A stretch of DNA of 64,000 bases from positions 310,001 to 374,000 of the forward strand of contig NZ_AUUA01000003.1 of assembly GCF_000439085.1 (NCBI RefSeq), read 5' to 3'. This document shows positions 53,441 to 62,289 of this stretch, one piece after another. Position numbers and translations under genes: made by a program. Position 1 is the stretch's first letter; the number at the start of each line of letters is the position of its first letter. This stretch comes from Leminorella grimontii ATCC 33999 = DSM 5078 (GTDB taxonomy: Bacteria > Pseudomonadota > Gammaproteobacteria > Enterobacterales > Enterobacteriaceae). A model generated the notes under the pieces. It did no database searches, was not told the DNA's origin, and worked only from the letters and a program-made list of their open reading frames with translations.

Positions 53441-53693
53441 AAAAGAGTACCAACCCATAAATTGTGATGACTATGATAATTTAGAGCTCGCCTGTCAGCA
53501 CCATCTGGTTCTTGAAATCAAGCTCAGAGGCGGTGAGAAACTGGAGGCTAAGGCCTGCGACCTGCAGCTGAAAAAGAAAGTGGAGTACCTGATTGTTGAG
53601 GCCAATGGAGAGCAGCGCGAGCTGAGGCTCGACAACATAGCCTATTTTAGCCACCCCACCCTTGGCAAAATCGAAATCAGCCTGGCGGATTAA
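53433..53693 (+). CDS. rof: Rho-binding antiterminator Rof (YaeO)
   Basis: Small inhibitor that binds transcription terminator Rho and blocks its RNA binding. 86 residues with the family block [20 protein letters not shown] identical to E. coli, followed by the Sm-like beta fold ([20 protein letters not shown]). The ATG at 53433 gives the usual length; an ATG two codons earlier is equally in frame. It overlaps yaeP by 8 bp. Confidence 0.95.
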   Translation: MTEKEYQPINCDDYDNLELACQHHLVLEIKLRGGEKLEAKACDLQLKKKVEYLIVEANGEQRELRLDNIAYFSHPTLGKIEISLAD

Positions 53694-53754
53694 CTCACGC
53701 CACCGCGGGCAGGCAATCTGCCCGCGCATCTTCCACCCTCTTTCCAATTCCCTG

Positions 53755-54075
53755 CTACTCTTTCTCCCCCATGCCCGCATAATAGGCCGCAAGGTCGGCG
53801 ATGTCCTGATCTGAAAGCGCCTGAACGTAAGCGGCCATCACGTTGGCCAAGCCGCCGGTGCGCTCGCCCTTCTTGTAAGCCTGCATGGAGTGCTCCAGAT
53901 AGATCTGGTTTTGACCGGCCAGATTAGGGTACGTCGGTATGGTTATCTTGCCGTTCATTCCGTGGCAGGCAACGCACTTGGCCGACTTGTTTTTACCGGC
54001 TTCGGCGTCTCCGGCGGCGTGGACGGAGAAGTTAATCAGGAGAGCGCTGCAAAGTAGGGTTAGGGATTTTTTCAT
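53755..54075 (-). CDS. Class I c-type cytochrome (c553/c4-like)
   Basis: A 106-residue periplasmic electron carrier. Signal peptide about 1-20 (ending FSVHA), haem-binding CVACHG at about 34-39, and PNLAGQNQIYLEHSMQAYKK and the LSDQDIADLAAYYAGM ending typical of cytochrome c553/c4 domains, with a C-terminal methionine as likely axial ligand. It is a single gene between rof and tilS, which are neighbours in E. coli. Its redox partner is not evident. Confidence 0.9.
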   Translation of the reverse strand: MKKSLTLLCSALLINFSVHAAGDAEAGKNKSAKCVACHGMNGKITIPTYPNLAGQNQIYLEHSMQAYKKGERTGGLANVMAAYVQALSDQDIADLAAYYAGMGEKE

Positions 54076-54128
54076 TGATGGGGCTCCAGTGAGTGTTATT
54101 GATTTCAGTAAATAATGCCAAACCTGTT

Positions 54129-54376
54129 AAATCGGCTTCAGTGGATATTCCGACCGAAAGTACAAAGTGCCCATATAATCACTGTGCTCGGTCGGAAGAG
54201 CGCTTTTATTAGCCTTGGGAGTGCGTCGGGCATAGCCTTCCTAGGGGCCGTTATGAAGCCTTCGGCTTCACCCTAACGGGCCAGCGCAAGCGCTGTTCAA
54301 ATCAGCTTACGCTGATTTGTCGTTGGCTCACGCCAAGTCGACCCCAACGGAAGACTCTCCCTCCGTTTGATTCCGC
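54129..54376 (+). repeat. Mosaic palindromic intergenic element, copy 3
   Basis: About 250 bp, full-length form. Starts with CCGACCGA...TCGGTCGG, then TTAGCCTTGGGAGTGCGTCG, CCTTCCTAGGGGCCGTTATG, hairpins GAAGCC / GGCTTC, CAGCGC / GCGCTG and AAATCAGC / GCTGATTT, and the end block CGTTGGCTCACGCCAAGTCG...CCAACGG. It fills the gap between the cytochrome and tilS genes. Confidence 0.8.
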
Positions 54377-54409
54377 AAGTTGTTCCAAATTTACTTTTAG
54401 TGTTTGTCA

Positions 54410-55777
54410 TCAATCTGGCGCGGACACCCTGCGCAAATCGTTATCGTATTGAACATGCCAAACCGCATCGCCCTGCTTTGCTTCGCCGTCTCGGGTGGTG
54501 AAAACGCCGACAGCGGCGATCGGGGTGTCGTTATAAAACAGCAGCGGCGTGCGCTGGCGCAGCCAGGGGGGGACGCCGAATTCCTGCCACAGCTTTTTGA
54601 GCGGGCGGGAGTGCGGGCGTCCGACGATTTCCAGATTCATGCCGCCCGGCGCACAAAAGCGAACGGTTAGCCGCTCGTCGGCGCGGGGCATTCTCAAGGC
54701 CAGGCCTTCTTTCGCAGGAAGCAGGGAGCCAAGCCCGTCGGGAAGACGCAGCCGTGACTTTCCGTCCCATTCAAGCACGGCGTTCGAGACGTCGTTCATC
54801 GGCGGCAGCAGGTACAGCCTCTGACGATAGCGGCGGACCTGATGGGTTGAAAGCGTAAGCTGTGGCTGGGCGTCCTCCTGGCTTTGCGCCACTTCAAGCC
54901 ATAGCGTCTCGAGCTGCTCGCGGGAAGGCATCTGCGCCCCGCAAAGGCTAAACCAGCGGCGGAGCAGAGCGCGGCGCTGGGCAGCGGAAACGGTGCGCAG
55001 CCCGTCGACGTCCAGCGCGCCGTCGGCGTCGCACAGCCGGGTAAGCGTCGGTGCTAACAGCTCGTCGAGCAGGCTTTCCTGCTCGGCGCACAGCTCGGCG
55101 CTGCGGGCGACGGCTCGCGTAAAGTGGGGCCAGCGCGCGTCTATCTGCGGCAGCACGTTGAGCCGCAGGAAATTGCGGTCGTAGCGCGCGTCCTGATTGC
55201 TTTCGTCATCTACCCACGTCAGGGCGTTTTCCGCCGCGTAGCCCTCGATGTCGCGACGAGAGACGTTAAGCAGCGGACGCGCCTGCGTTCCTTTGCCGAA
55301 AGGCATTCTTTCCGGCATGGCCGAAAGCCCCGCCGGGCCGCTGCCGCGCTTTAGCGCTAACAGAAAGGTTTCGCACTGGTCGTCCAGATGCTGCGCGGTG
55401 ACCAGCGTTTCCCCTTCTGCAAGGCGCTCGGCAAACGCACGGTAGCGGGCATCGCGCGCCGCCGCCTCAATGCCGGCGCCTGCGCCTGCGCCATCTACGC
55501 TGACGCGCACCACCTCCAGCGGCACGTTCCAGCGCTCGCACTGAGTCCGGCAGTGATCGGCCCACGCGTCGGCGTTTTGGCTCAGGCCGTGGTGAACGTA
55601 CACTGCTCTAAGGCTAAAGTCCGGGCGTAGCGAAGCCTTAAGCGCCGCCAGCCCGTGCAGCAGCACCGTAGAATCGACGCCGCCGCTAAAGGCCACCAGC
55701 AGCCTGGCGTCACTCGCTAATGCGTGCGCCAATTGTTTTAATACGTTCTCAGTGTTTGCAGTATCGTTACGCGCCAT
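54410..55777 (-). CDS. tilS: tRNA(Ile)-lysidine synthetase
   Basis: Modifies C34 of the AUA-reading tRNA-Ile to lysidine, essential for decoding. 455 residues: N-terminal ATP-pyrophosphatase domain with the P-loop SGGVDST at 31-37 and HHGLSQNADAWADHC, then LVTAQHLDDQCETFLLAL and NFLRLNVLPQI, and two C-terminal tRNA-binding domains. Orthologous to E. coli TilS and in the same neighbourhood (yaeR-tilS-rof). The ATG at 55777 is used; an in-frame GTG four codons earlier is possible. Confidence 0.97.
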   Translation of the reverse strand: MARNDTANTENVLKQLAHALASDARLLVAFSGGVDSTVLLHGLAALKASLRPDFSLRAVYVHHGLSQNADAWADHCRTQCERWNVPLEVVRVSVDGAGAGAGIEAAARDARYRAFAERLAEGETLVTAQHLDDQCETFLLALKRGSGPAGLSAMPERMPFGKGTQARPLLNVSRRDIEGYAAENALTWVDDESNQDARYDRNFLRLNVLPQIDARWPHFTRAVARSAELCAEQESLLDELLAPTLTRLCDADGALDVDGLRTVSAAQRRALLRRWFSLCGAQMPSREQLETLWLEVAQSQEDAQPQLTLSTHQVRRYRQRLYLLPPMNDVSNAVLEWDGKSRLRLPDGLGSLLPAKEGLALRMPRADERLTVRFCAPGGMNLEIVGRPHSRPLKKLWQEFGVPPWLRQRTPLLFYNDTPIAAVGVFTTRDGEAKQGDAVWHVQYDNDLRRVSAPD

Positions 55778-55847
55778 CACAGGACTCACACAAAATTTTT
55801 ACCTGACATTTACCCTATTTCTCTGAAGGGATTATACCCGCATCCGG

Positions 55848-56243
55848 CTAACTGTCGCTTTCATAAAGTTCTATCGGCAATTGGTCCGGATCGCGAAAAA
55901 AGGTAAAACGCCGACCGGTATAGGGATCGATTCGCACCGCTTCGCACTCGACGCCCTCTTCCACAAGCGTTGCTATCGCCTCGTCGATGTCCTTGACGCT
56001 AAACGCTAAATGCCTTAATCCGCAGGCTTCTGGCGAAGTTACGCGCGGCGGCGGCGAGGGAAAAGAAAACAGTTCAATAGTGTAAACGCCGCCCAGGGCA
56101 AGGTCGGCTTTCCACGAGTCCCTCTCCTGTCGATAGCACTCAAACAGCAGCTCAAAGCCTAATGTATGACAATAAAATCGTTTGCTTTGCTCGTAGTCCC
56201 GACAAATCACTGCTATATGGTGCATTTTTTCCACTTTTATCAT
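55848..56243 (-). CDS. gloA2: YaeR/GloA2 VOC-family protein
   Basis: A 131-residue glyoxalase I-like protein orthologous to E. coli YaeR (GloA2): HHIAVICRDYEQSKRFYCHT, IELFSFPSPPPRV, EACGLRHLAFSVKDIDEAI and DPYTGRRFTFFRDPDQLPIE. Metal-binding vicinal-oxygen-chelate fold; substrate not settled. The ATG at 56243 makes the N-terminus exactly as long as in E. coli before HHIA; the longer frame to 56306 is rejected. It is 70 bp upstream of tilS on the same strand. Confidence 0.93.
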   Translation of the reverse strand: MIKVEKMHHIAVICRDYEQSKRFYCHTLGFELLFECYRQERDSWKADLALGGVYTIELFSFPSPPPRVTSPEACGLRHLAFSVKDIDEAIATLVEEGVECEAVRIDPYTGRRFTFFRDPDQLPIELYESDS

Positions 56244-56422
56244 CAAAAACCCCGAACAAGAAAATTTATTACCTTTTAAATCAATATATTGAAAATCATC
56301 ACACAATAATCATTTATCGGTATTTTTGCTGGTAACACGATTCAGCTCACTGAATTACAAAATAATAACAACTAGAATCCGGCGCCAGAATACGTTAATA
56401 CCAATACTATAAAGGTTGAAAT

Positions 56423-57967
56423 ATGTCCGAGTATCTTTCCTTTTTTCTGGGAATCATTCCACTCATCGCAATGATTGTGATGATATTAAAATTAAAAACC
56501 CCCATTCACTATGCGGTTCTCATTTCTCTTGCCATCACGCTCGCCATCGCCGGCATATTCTGGAGTACGCCGGTGCAAAGCCTATCCATGGCGACCCTTT
56601 ACGGCGCATCCAAAGGGCTGTGGCCGATTGTCATTGTGATCCTGGCCGCCATTTACAGCTATAACCTGATGCTGAAAACCGGCAGCATGGAAGTCATTAA
56701 AAACGTGCTGGCCAACATCAGCGACGACAAGCGCATTCAGATCCTGCTTATCACCTGGTGCTTCGGCGGGTTTCTTGAGGCCGCCGCGGGCTACGGCACC
56801 GCCGTTGCTATCCCTATCGGCATTCTGGCGGCGCTGGGCTTCAACCCGCTAAAGGCCGCCGTCGCCTCGCTGGTCGCCAACTCCGTGCCGACGGCGTTCG
56901 GCGCGGTGGGCATTCCGGTGTCCATCCTGGCCGAGCAGACCGGCCTGCCGGTGCTTGAACTGGGCAGCACCATCGTTATGCAGCTAGCGCTGTTCAACAT
57001 CCTGCTGCCGTTCGTGATTGTCGCCATCGGCGGCGGCGGCATCCGCTCTATTAAAGGGGTGTTCTTCATCACCCTGATGTGCGGCGTCAGCACCCTTATT
57101 CCTCAGTACATCGTCGCCACCTATCTGGGCGCAGAGCTGCCCGCTTTCGCCGGTAGCCTGGTGAGCCTGCTGGTGACCGTTTTCCTCGCCAAGCGCCATA
57201 AAACGCCGAAGAGCGAGCAAACTCAAGGCGAGCAGCGGGAAGTCGTCAAATACACCGGCGTTCAGCTGTTTCGCGCCAGCGCCATCTATCTGCTGATCTT
57301 TATCTTCATCCTGCTGTGCTCGCCGCTGTTCCCTGGGGTGAAAAACGCCGTTGGGCAGATTTCCAGCGTGTTCCCCTTTGCGCTCAGCGACACCAACGTG
57401 CTGAAGCTTAAGATTGAATGGTTAAGCACGCCGGGCGTATTGATCATTATCGCCACCTTTATCGGCGGCGCAATCCAGGGCGCCGGCATTGGCACCATGC
57501 TGTCGATTCTGCGCGCGACCGTAATTCAGCTTAAAAACTCGGTTATCGCTATCGCCGCCATCGTCGCGATGGCAACCGTGATGGACACCAGCGGCATGAT
57601 TGGCGCCATCGCCAACACGCTGGTCAGCGTCACCGGCAACGGCTATCTGTTCATTGCTCCGGTCATTGGCGCGCTGGGCACCTTCGTTACCGGCAGCGAC
57701 ACCAACTCCAACATCCTGTTCGGCAAGCTGCAAACCAGCGCCGCTGCGCAGCTGAACGTCGATCCTGTGATGCTGGCCGCGGCCAACACCTCCGGTGCGA
57801 CCGGCGGCAAGATGATCTCTCCACAGAGTATCGCCATCGCCGTTTCGGCCACCAAGATGGACGGCCAGGGCAGCGCCATTATGTCCGGCGCGCTCAAGTA
57901 TTGCGCAATTTATATTATTATTCTTGGCATCAAGATTGGCGCGATATTTTATTTATTCCATTTGTAA
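56423..57967 (+). CDS. LctP-family L-lactate permease
   Basis: Lactate/glycolate uptake protein, 514 residues with about 12-13 membrane helices. Characteristic segments: CFGGFLEAAAGYGTAVAIP (about 112-131), NSVPTAFGAVGIPVSILAEQ, MDTSGMIGAIANTLVSVTG and TFVTGSDTNSNILFGKLQ. Followed by lutABC, so L-lactate is the most likely substrate. AAAGG lies 8 nt before the ATG. No LldR/LutR-type regulator gene is in the window. Confidence 0.93.
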   Translation: MSEYLSFFLGIIPLIAMIVMILKLKTPIHYAVLISLAITLAIAGIFWSTPVQSLSMATLYGASKGLWPIVIVILAAIYSYNLMLKTGSMEVIKNVLANISDDKRIQILLITWCFGGFLEAAAGYGTAVAIPIGILAALGFNPLKAAVASLVANSVPTAFGAVGIPVSILAEQTGLPVLELGSTIVMQLALFNILLPFVIVAIGGGGIRSIKGVFFITLMCGVSTLIPQYIVATYLGAELPAFAGSLVSLLVTVFLAKRHKTPKSEQTQGEQREVVKYTGVQLFRASAIYLLIFIFILLCSPLFPGVKNAVGQISSVFPFALSDTNVLKLKIEWLSTPGVLIIIATFIGGAIQGAGIGTMLSILRATVIQLKNSVIAIAAIVAMATVMDTSGMIGAIANTLVSVTGNGYLFIAPVIGALGTFVTGSDTNSNILFGKLQTSAAAQLNVDPVMLAAANTSGATGGKMISPQSIAIAVSATKMDGQGSAIMSGALKYCAIYIIILGIKIGAIFYLFHL

Positions 57968-58023
57968 TACAAATCACATACAACACGTTAGACCAATGGT
58001 AGTATTTAGCGCCTGATAACTAG

Positions 58024-58044
58024 CCGGCCCCCTTCCGGGGCCGG
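58024..58044 (+). terminator. Hairpin between permease and lutA
   Basis: Perfect 8-bp stem CCGGCCCC / GGGGCCGG with a 5-nt loop, without a T-run. It may be a partial terminator or a stability element that lowers lutABC expression relative to the permease. Confidence 0.45.
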
Positions 58045-58146
58045 TTCAGACCAACGAAAAGAACGCGGATAACCAGCCCTTTGTTTATTTTCTATTAAAT
58101 ACAATCGTTAATCGCTGATTATTCTTTGCCTGTGGAGCAATGCTTT

Positions 58147-58866
58147 ATGAAAGTCAATTTCTACGTTACCTGTATAGGTGACACCATTAAGGCCAATATG
58201 GCCCGCGACAGCGTTTTGCTGCTCGAACAGCTGGGCTGTGAGGTCTTTTTCCCTGAACGCCAGGGCTGCTGCGGCCAACCGGCGCTCAACAGCGGCTACG
58301 TCAACGACGCCAAGCCGGCCATGAAGTCGCTTATCGCCGCGATGGAAATCAACGACTATCCGATCGTTTCACCGGCAGGCTCCTGCACCTACGCGATTAA
58401 AAGCTACCCGACCTATCTGGCCGACGAGCCGGAGTGGGCCGCCAGAGCGCAGGCGGTAGCGGACCGCATGCAGGACTTGACCAGCTTTATCGTCCACAAG
58501 CTGGGCGTGGTCAACGTCGGCGCTCGCCTGCAGGGCCGTGCGGTATATCACCCTTCCTGCAGCCTGTTTCGCAAGCTCGGCGTCAAAGACGAACCGATTA
58601 CGCTTTTGAACAACGTTGAAGGCCTGGAGCTTCTGCCCATCGTCAATCAGGAAACCTGCTGCGGCTTCGGCGGCACCTTCTCCGTCAAGATGTCGGAAAT
58701 CTCCGGCGAGATGGTAAAAGAAAAGGTTGAGCACATCATGGACGTTGAGCCCGACTTCGTTATCGGCGCCGACACCAGCTGCCTAATCAACATCAGCGGC
58801 CGCCTGACGCGAGAGAAGCGTCCGGTAAAAGTCATGCACATCGCTGAAGTATTAATGAGCCGCTAA
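58147..58866 (+). CDS. lutA: L-lactate oxidation iron-sulfur subunit LutA (YkgE)
   Basis: Subunit of the LutABC L-lactate dehydrogenase complex, 239 residues. Two cysteine-rich CCG domains: CCGQPALNSG (about 40-50) and TCCGFGGTFSVK (about 176-187), as in heterodisulfide-reductase-type proteins. Orthologous to E. coli YkgE. The ATG at 58147 follows GGAG at 10 nt; a longer frame from 58126 is rejected. lutB follows 13 bp after the stop. Confidence 0.95.
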   Translation: MKVNFYVTCIGDTIKANMARDSVLLLEQLGCEVFFPERQGCCGQPALNSGYVNDAKPAMKSLIAAMEINDYPIVSPAGSCTYAIKSYPTYLADEPEWAARAQAVADRMQDLTSFIVHKLGVVNVGARLQGRAVYHPSCSLFRKLGVKDEPITLLNNVEGLELLPIVNQETCCGFGGTFSVKMSEISGEMVKEKVEHIMDVEPDFVIGADTSCLINISGRLTREKRPVKVMHIAEVLMSR

Positions 58867-58879
58867 GGGGACCGAGACA

Positions 58880-60301
58880 ATGTCGATGAAAACCAGCAAC
58901 GTCGAATTCAAGCCTCGCATCAAGGCAGAGATGGAAGACTCCATCATGCGCAACGCGGTCGCGATGGCTCAAGAGCGCATCGGCGCTAACCGCCAGATCA
59001 TGGTGAACGAACTGGGCCACTGGGACGAATGGCGCGACCGCGCCGAGCAAATTCGCAACCACGTGCTCGAAAACCTGGACGCCTACCTGTATCAGCTGTC
59101 CGAGAAGGTTACCCAGAACGGCGGCCACGTTTACTTTGCCCGCACCAAAGAAGAAGCCACCGACTACATCCGCAACGTGGCTCGCGAAAAGCAGGCCAAA
59201 AAGGTGGTGAAGTCCAAGTCGATGGTGACCGAAGAAATCGGCCTCAACCACGTCCTGCAGGCCGAAGGCATCGAAGTGGTCGAAACCGACCTCGGCGAAT
59301 ACATCCTTCAGGTCGATAACGATCCGCCGTCGCACATCGTGGTGCCGGCCATCCACAAGGATCGCTATCAAATCCGCAAGGTGCTGAACGAGAAGCTGGG
59401 CTACGACGGCCCGGAAACGCCGGAAGCGATGACCCTGTTCATCCGCGAACGCATCCGCAAGGACTTCCTCGAAGCCGACATCGGCATCAGCGGCTGTAAC
59501 TTCGCCGTCGCGGAAACCGGCAGCCTGTGCCTGGTCACCAACGAGGGCAACCTGCGCATGGCGACCACTCTGCCGAAGACCCACATCGCGGTGATGGGCA
59601 TGGAGCGCATCGCACCGACCTTCGAAGAAGTGGACGTGCTGATTACCCTGCTGTGCCGCAGCGCGGTGGGCACCCGCCTGACCAGCTACAACACCTGGCT
59701 GACCGGCCCACGGGAAGAAAACCACGTCGACGGCCCGGAAGAGTTCCATCTGGTGATTGTCGACAACGGCCGCTCCAAGATCTTAGGCTCTGAGTTCAAA
59801 GACGTGCTGCGCTGCATCCGCTGCGGCGCCTGCCTGAACACCTGCCCGGCCTATCGTCAAATCGGCGGCCACGGCTACGGCTCCATCTATCCTGGCCCTA
59901 TCGGCGCGGTGATTTCCCCGCTGCTGGGCGGCTATGAAGACTTCCACGATCTGCCCTATGCCTGCTCGCTGTGCAACGCCTGTAACCAGGTTTGCCCGGT
60001 GAAAATTCCGCTGGCGCAGCTTATCGTCAAGCACCGCCGCGTGATGGCCGAAACCGGCCTGACGCCGAAGGGCGAACAGCGCTTCACGCGCCTGTTCAAC
60101 TACGCCAACGCTCACCCCGCCCTGTGGAAGGTCGGCATGACGATGGGCGCCAAAATGGCGAACTGGATGATCAAGGACGGCAAAATACCGTTTAGCGTCA
60201 ACGTCCTCAACGACTGGACTGAGGCTCGCGACCTGCCGGCGCCGGACGGCGAAGGCTTCCGCAGCTGGTTCAAACGTCATCAGGCCCAGAAGAACAGGTA
60301 A
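58880..60301 (+). CDS. lutB: L-lactate oxidation iron-sulfur subunit LutB (YkgF)
   Basis: Iron-sulfur subunit of the LutABC complex, 473 residues. N-terminal LUD domain (KKVVKSKSMVTEEIGLNHVL at about 108-127), then two [4Fe-4S] ferredoxin-type clusters CIRCGACLNTCP (312-323) and CSLCNACNQVCP (362-373). Orthologous to E. coli YkgF. Central gene of the lut operon. Confidence 0.95.
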   Translation: MSMKTSNVEFKPRIKAEMEDSIMRNAVAMAQERIGANRQIMVNELGHWDEWRDRAEQIRNHVLENLDAYLYQLSEKVTQNGGHVYFARTKEEATDYIRNVAREKQAKKVVKSKSMVTEEIGLNHVLQAEGIEVVETDLGEYILQVDNDPPSHIVVPAIHKDRYQIRKVLNEKLGYDGPETPEAMTLFIRERIRKDFLEADIGISGCNFAVAETGSLCLVTNEGNLRMATTLPKTHIAVMGMERIAPTFEEVDVLITLLCRSAVGTRLTSYNTWLTGPREENHVDGPEEFHLVIVDNGRSKILGSEFKDVLRCIRCGACLNTCPAYRQIGGHGYGSIYPGPIGAVISPLLGGYEDFHDLPYACSLCNACNQVCPVKIPLAQLIVKHRRVMAETGLTPKGEQRFTRLFNYANAHPALWKVGMTMGAKMANWMIKDGKIPFSVNVLNDWTEARDLPAPDGEGFRSWFKRHQAQKNR

Positions 60302-60316
60302 CGGGGAATAAATACT

Positions 60317-61021
60317 ATGCTCATGAATGAACAAAACCGCTCATCGTTTCTTAGTGAAATAGCCCGTCAGCTTGGCCGCGACGTGCGCCGGGAACCTCAG
60401 GCAGACGCCGCGCCGGTCAACGACTACGCGCAAACCCGCCTGACGGACAAAAGTCAGGACGAACTGTGCCAGGCCTTTATGGAGTTCGCCAGCACCCAGA
60501 AGGTGAAGTGCGTACTGAGCCGCCCCGACGGGCTCATCGGTGACCTGATCGCCCTGTGCGACGAGTACGGCGGCACGCCGGTGGTCGTTAGCGGCGACGC
60601 GCGCTTAAAAGAGCTCGGCATTACCGACGCGCTCAAAGAGAGCTATCAGGCCTACGAGTGGGATCCGGCCAACGGCGCTGAGAATATTCACATGGCGGAA
60701 AAGGCCAAGATCGGCATCGTTTACGCCGAAGCGGGGCTGACCGAGTCCGGCGGCGTGGTGCTGTTCTCCGCGCCTGAGCGCGGCCGCTCCGTCAGCCTGC
60801 TGCCGGAAACCTCGGTTTTCGTGCTGCGCAAGAGCAGCATCCTGCCCCGCGTGGCGCAGATGGCCCAGCGGCTGCACAAAATGGCGCTGGCGGGCGAACG
60901 CATGCCCTCCTGCATCAATCTGATCGGCGGCCCCAGCTCCACCGCCGACATTGAGCTTATCAAGGTGTTCGGCGTTCACGGCCCGGTCCACGCGGCCTAC
61001 GTGGTGCTGGAAGACTGCTGA
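60317..61021 (+). CDS. lutC: L-lactate oxidation subunit LutC (YkgG)
   Basis: LUD-domain subunit, 234 residues, orthologous to E. coli YkgG. Typical segments are IGIVYAEAGLTESGGVVLFS and the C-terminal CINLIGGPSSTADIELIKVF with GVHGP. GGGGA lies 9 nt upstream of the ATG. Last gene of the operon, followed by a terminator. Confidence 0.94.
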   Translation: MLMNEQNRSSFLSEIARQLGRDVRREPQADAAPVNDYAQTRLTDKSQDELCQAFMEFASTQKVKCVLSRPDGLIGDLIALCDEYGGTPVVVSGDARLKELGITDALKESYQAYEWDPANGAENIHMAEKAKIGIVYAEAGLTESGGVVLFSAPERGRSVSLLPETSVFVLRKSSILPRVAQMAQRLHKMALAGERMPSCINLIGGPSSTADIELIKVFGVHGPVHAAYVVLEDC

Positions 61022-61036
61022 TTTTGCCAAGAAGAT

Positions 61037-61073
61037 AACGGCGGCGCGTGGGGCAACCTGAGCGCCGTTTTTT
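61037..61073 (+). terminator. Terminator after lutC
   Basis: Perfect 7-bp stem AACGGCG / CGCCGTT with a 19-nt loop, followed by TTTTC. Confidence 0.75.
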
Positions 61074-61168
61074 CTTCCCGTAACAAAAAGTCCTACCTGA
61101 CCCGTTCGATTTATCCCATACTGATTTTTCACGCCTTTATCACCACTCAACCCAATGGAGCTTTTCCC

Positions 61169-61939
61169 ATGTCCGACAAACGCGATCATCACCGGCTGGT
61201 CGAACGCCAGTTCGGCGAACAGGCCGGCGCCTATTTGACCAGCGCCGTTCACGCTCAAGGAGCCGACTTACAGAAGCTTTCTCGCCTTATGCAGCAGGGG
61301 CAGTACGGACGCGTGCTCGACGTCGGCTGCGGCGCGGGCCACGCCAGCTTTGCCGCGGCGCCCTTCGCTCAGAGCGTCACCGCCTACGATCTCAGTCAGG
61401 ACATGCTCAACGCGGTGCAAAAGGGCGCGGCGGACAGAGGCCTGTCAAACGTGCAGACCCAGAGCGGCATCGCCGAGTCGCTGCCGTTTGAGGCGGCAAG
61501 CTTTGACGCAGTCATTAGCCGCTACTCAGCCCACCACTGGCAGAACGTCGGGCTGGCGCTGTGCGACATTCACCGCGTACTCAAACCCGGTGGCCGCGTA
61601 GTGTTTATGGACGTCGTCTCCCCCGGCCACCCGGTGCTGGACATCTACCTGCAAACCGTCGAAGCGCTGCGCGATCGCTCCCACGTCAGGGACTACGGCC
61701 TCGGCGAATGGAGCCGCTTTATCAACGACGCGGGCCTGGTGCTGGAAGAGATAACCACCGACCGCCTGACGCTGGAGTTCAAGAGCTGGACCGAGCGGAT
61801 GAGAACGCCGCAGGTCTACGTCGAGGCCATCCGCGCCTACCAGCAGGAGGCCTCCGCCGACGTGAAGCGCCACTTCGCCATTGCCGACGACGGCACGTTT
61901 ACTACCGACATCGCCATGTTCGTCGGGCGCAAGGCTTAG
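61169..61939 (+). CDS. YafE-like class I SAM methyltransferase
   Basis: A 256-residue methyltransferase with SAM motif RVLDVGCGAGHASFAAAPFA (about 48-67), acidic motif VTAYDLSQDMLNAV and LKPGGRVVFMDVVSPGHPVL. It resembles E. coli YafE (a UbiE-type methyltransferase of unknown substrate) including the RYSAHHWQNV segment. GGAG lies upstream of the ATG. Single gene; a GC-rich hairpin without a T-run follows at 61955-61982. Confidence 0.88.
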   Translation: MSDKRDHHRLVERQFGEQAGAYLTSAVHAQGADLQKLSRLMQQGQYGRVLDVGCGAGHASFAAAPFAQSVTAYDLSQDMLNAVQKGAADRGLSNVQTQSGIAESLPFEAASFDAVISRYSAHHWQNVGLALCDIHRVLKPGGRVVFMDVVSPGHPVLDIYLQTVEALRDRSHVRDYGLGEWSRFINDAGLVLEEITTDRLTLEFKSWTERMRTPQVYVEAIRAYQQEASADVKRHFAIADDGTFTTDIAMFVGRKA

Positions 61940-62289
61940 GCTTTTATCAAACGTCGCCCCGCCGCAGGCCTATGGCGGGGCGTTCATCCGCTATCCTCCT
62001 CCGTCTGAATCCTCTTCTGCTCTCCCTCGGCTTCGTCTCTCCACGGGGCAATTATCAACATTGTCCCTACCAATTAACTCAAAAATTAACTTCTCCCGTT
62101 AATTTATCTCAACTTAGTCAAACCCGCTGAAACCATAAATCCTGTTTTCAACCAATTGATATATAACGATATAATTTTACAAGGTTCATTATGTGACTCA
62201 AAACACAGTTTTGTAACGCTTATTTGGTAGTATCAATTCAAATTTTTGGTAAGGCAATTTACGTTTATAACATAAAGAGTCCATACAAC
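61940..62289. other. Promoter region of the kinase operon
   Basis: 350 bp, AT-rich toward the right. Contains the hairpin CGCCCCGCC / GGCGGGGCG (61955-61982) after the methyltransferase gene and a CRP-like site at 62192-62207. No further gene seen. Confidence 0.5.
62192..62207. promoter_or_regulatory. CRP-like site
   Basis: TGTGA-CTCAAA-ACACA matches the CRP consensus TGTGA-N6-TCACA in 9 of 10 half-site bases, about 90 bp upstream of the sugar-kinase start. Catabolite control of this operon is plausible. Confidence 0.5.
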
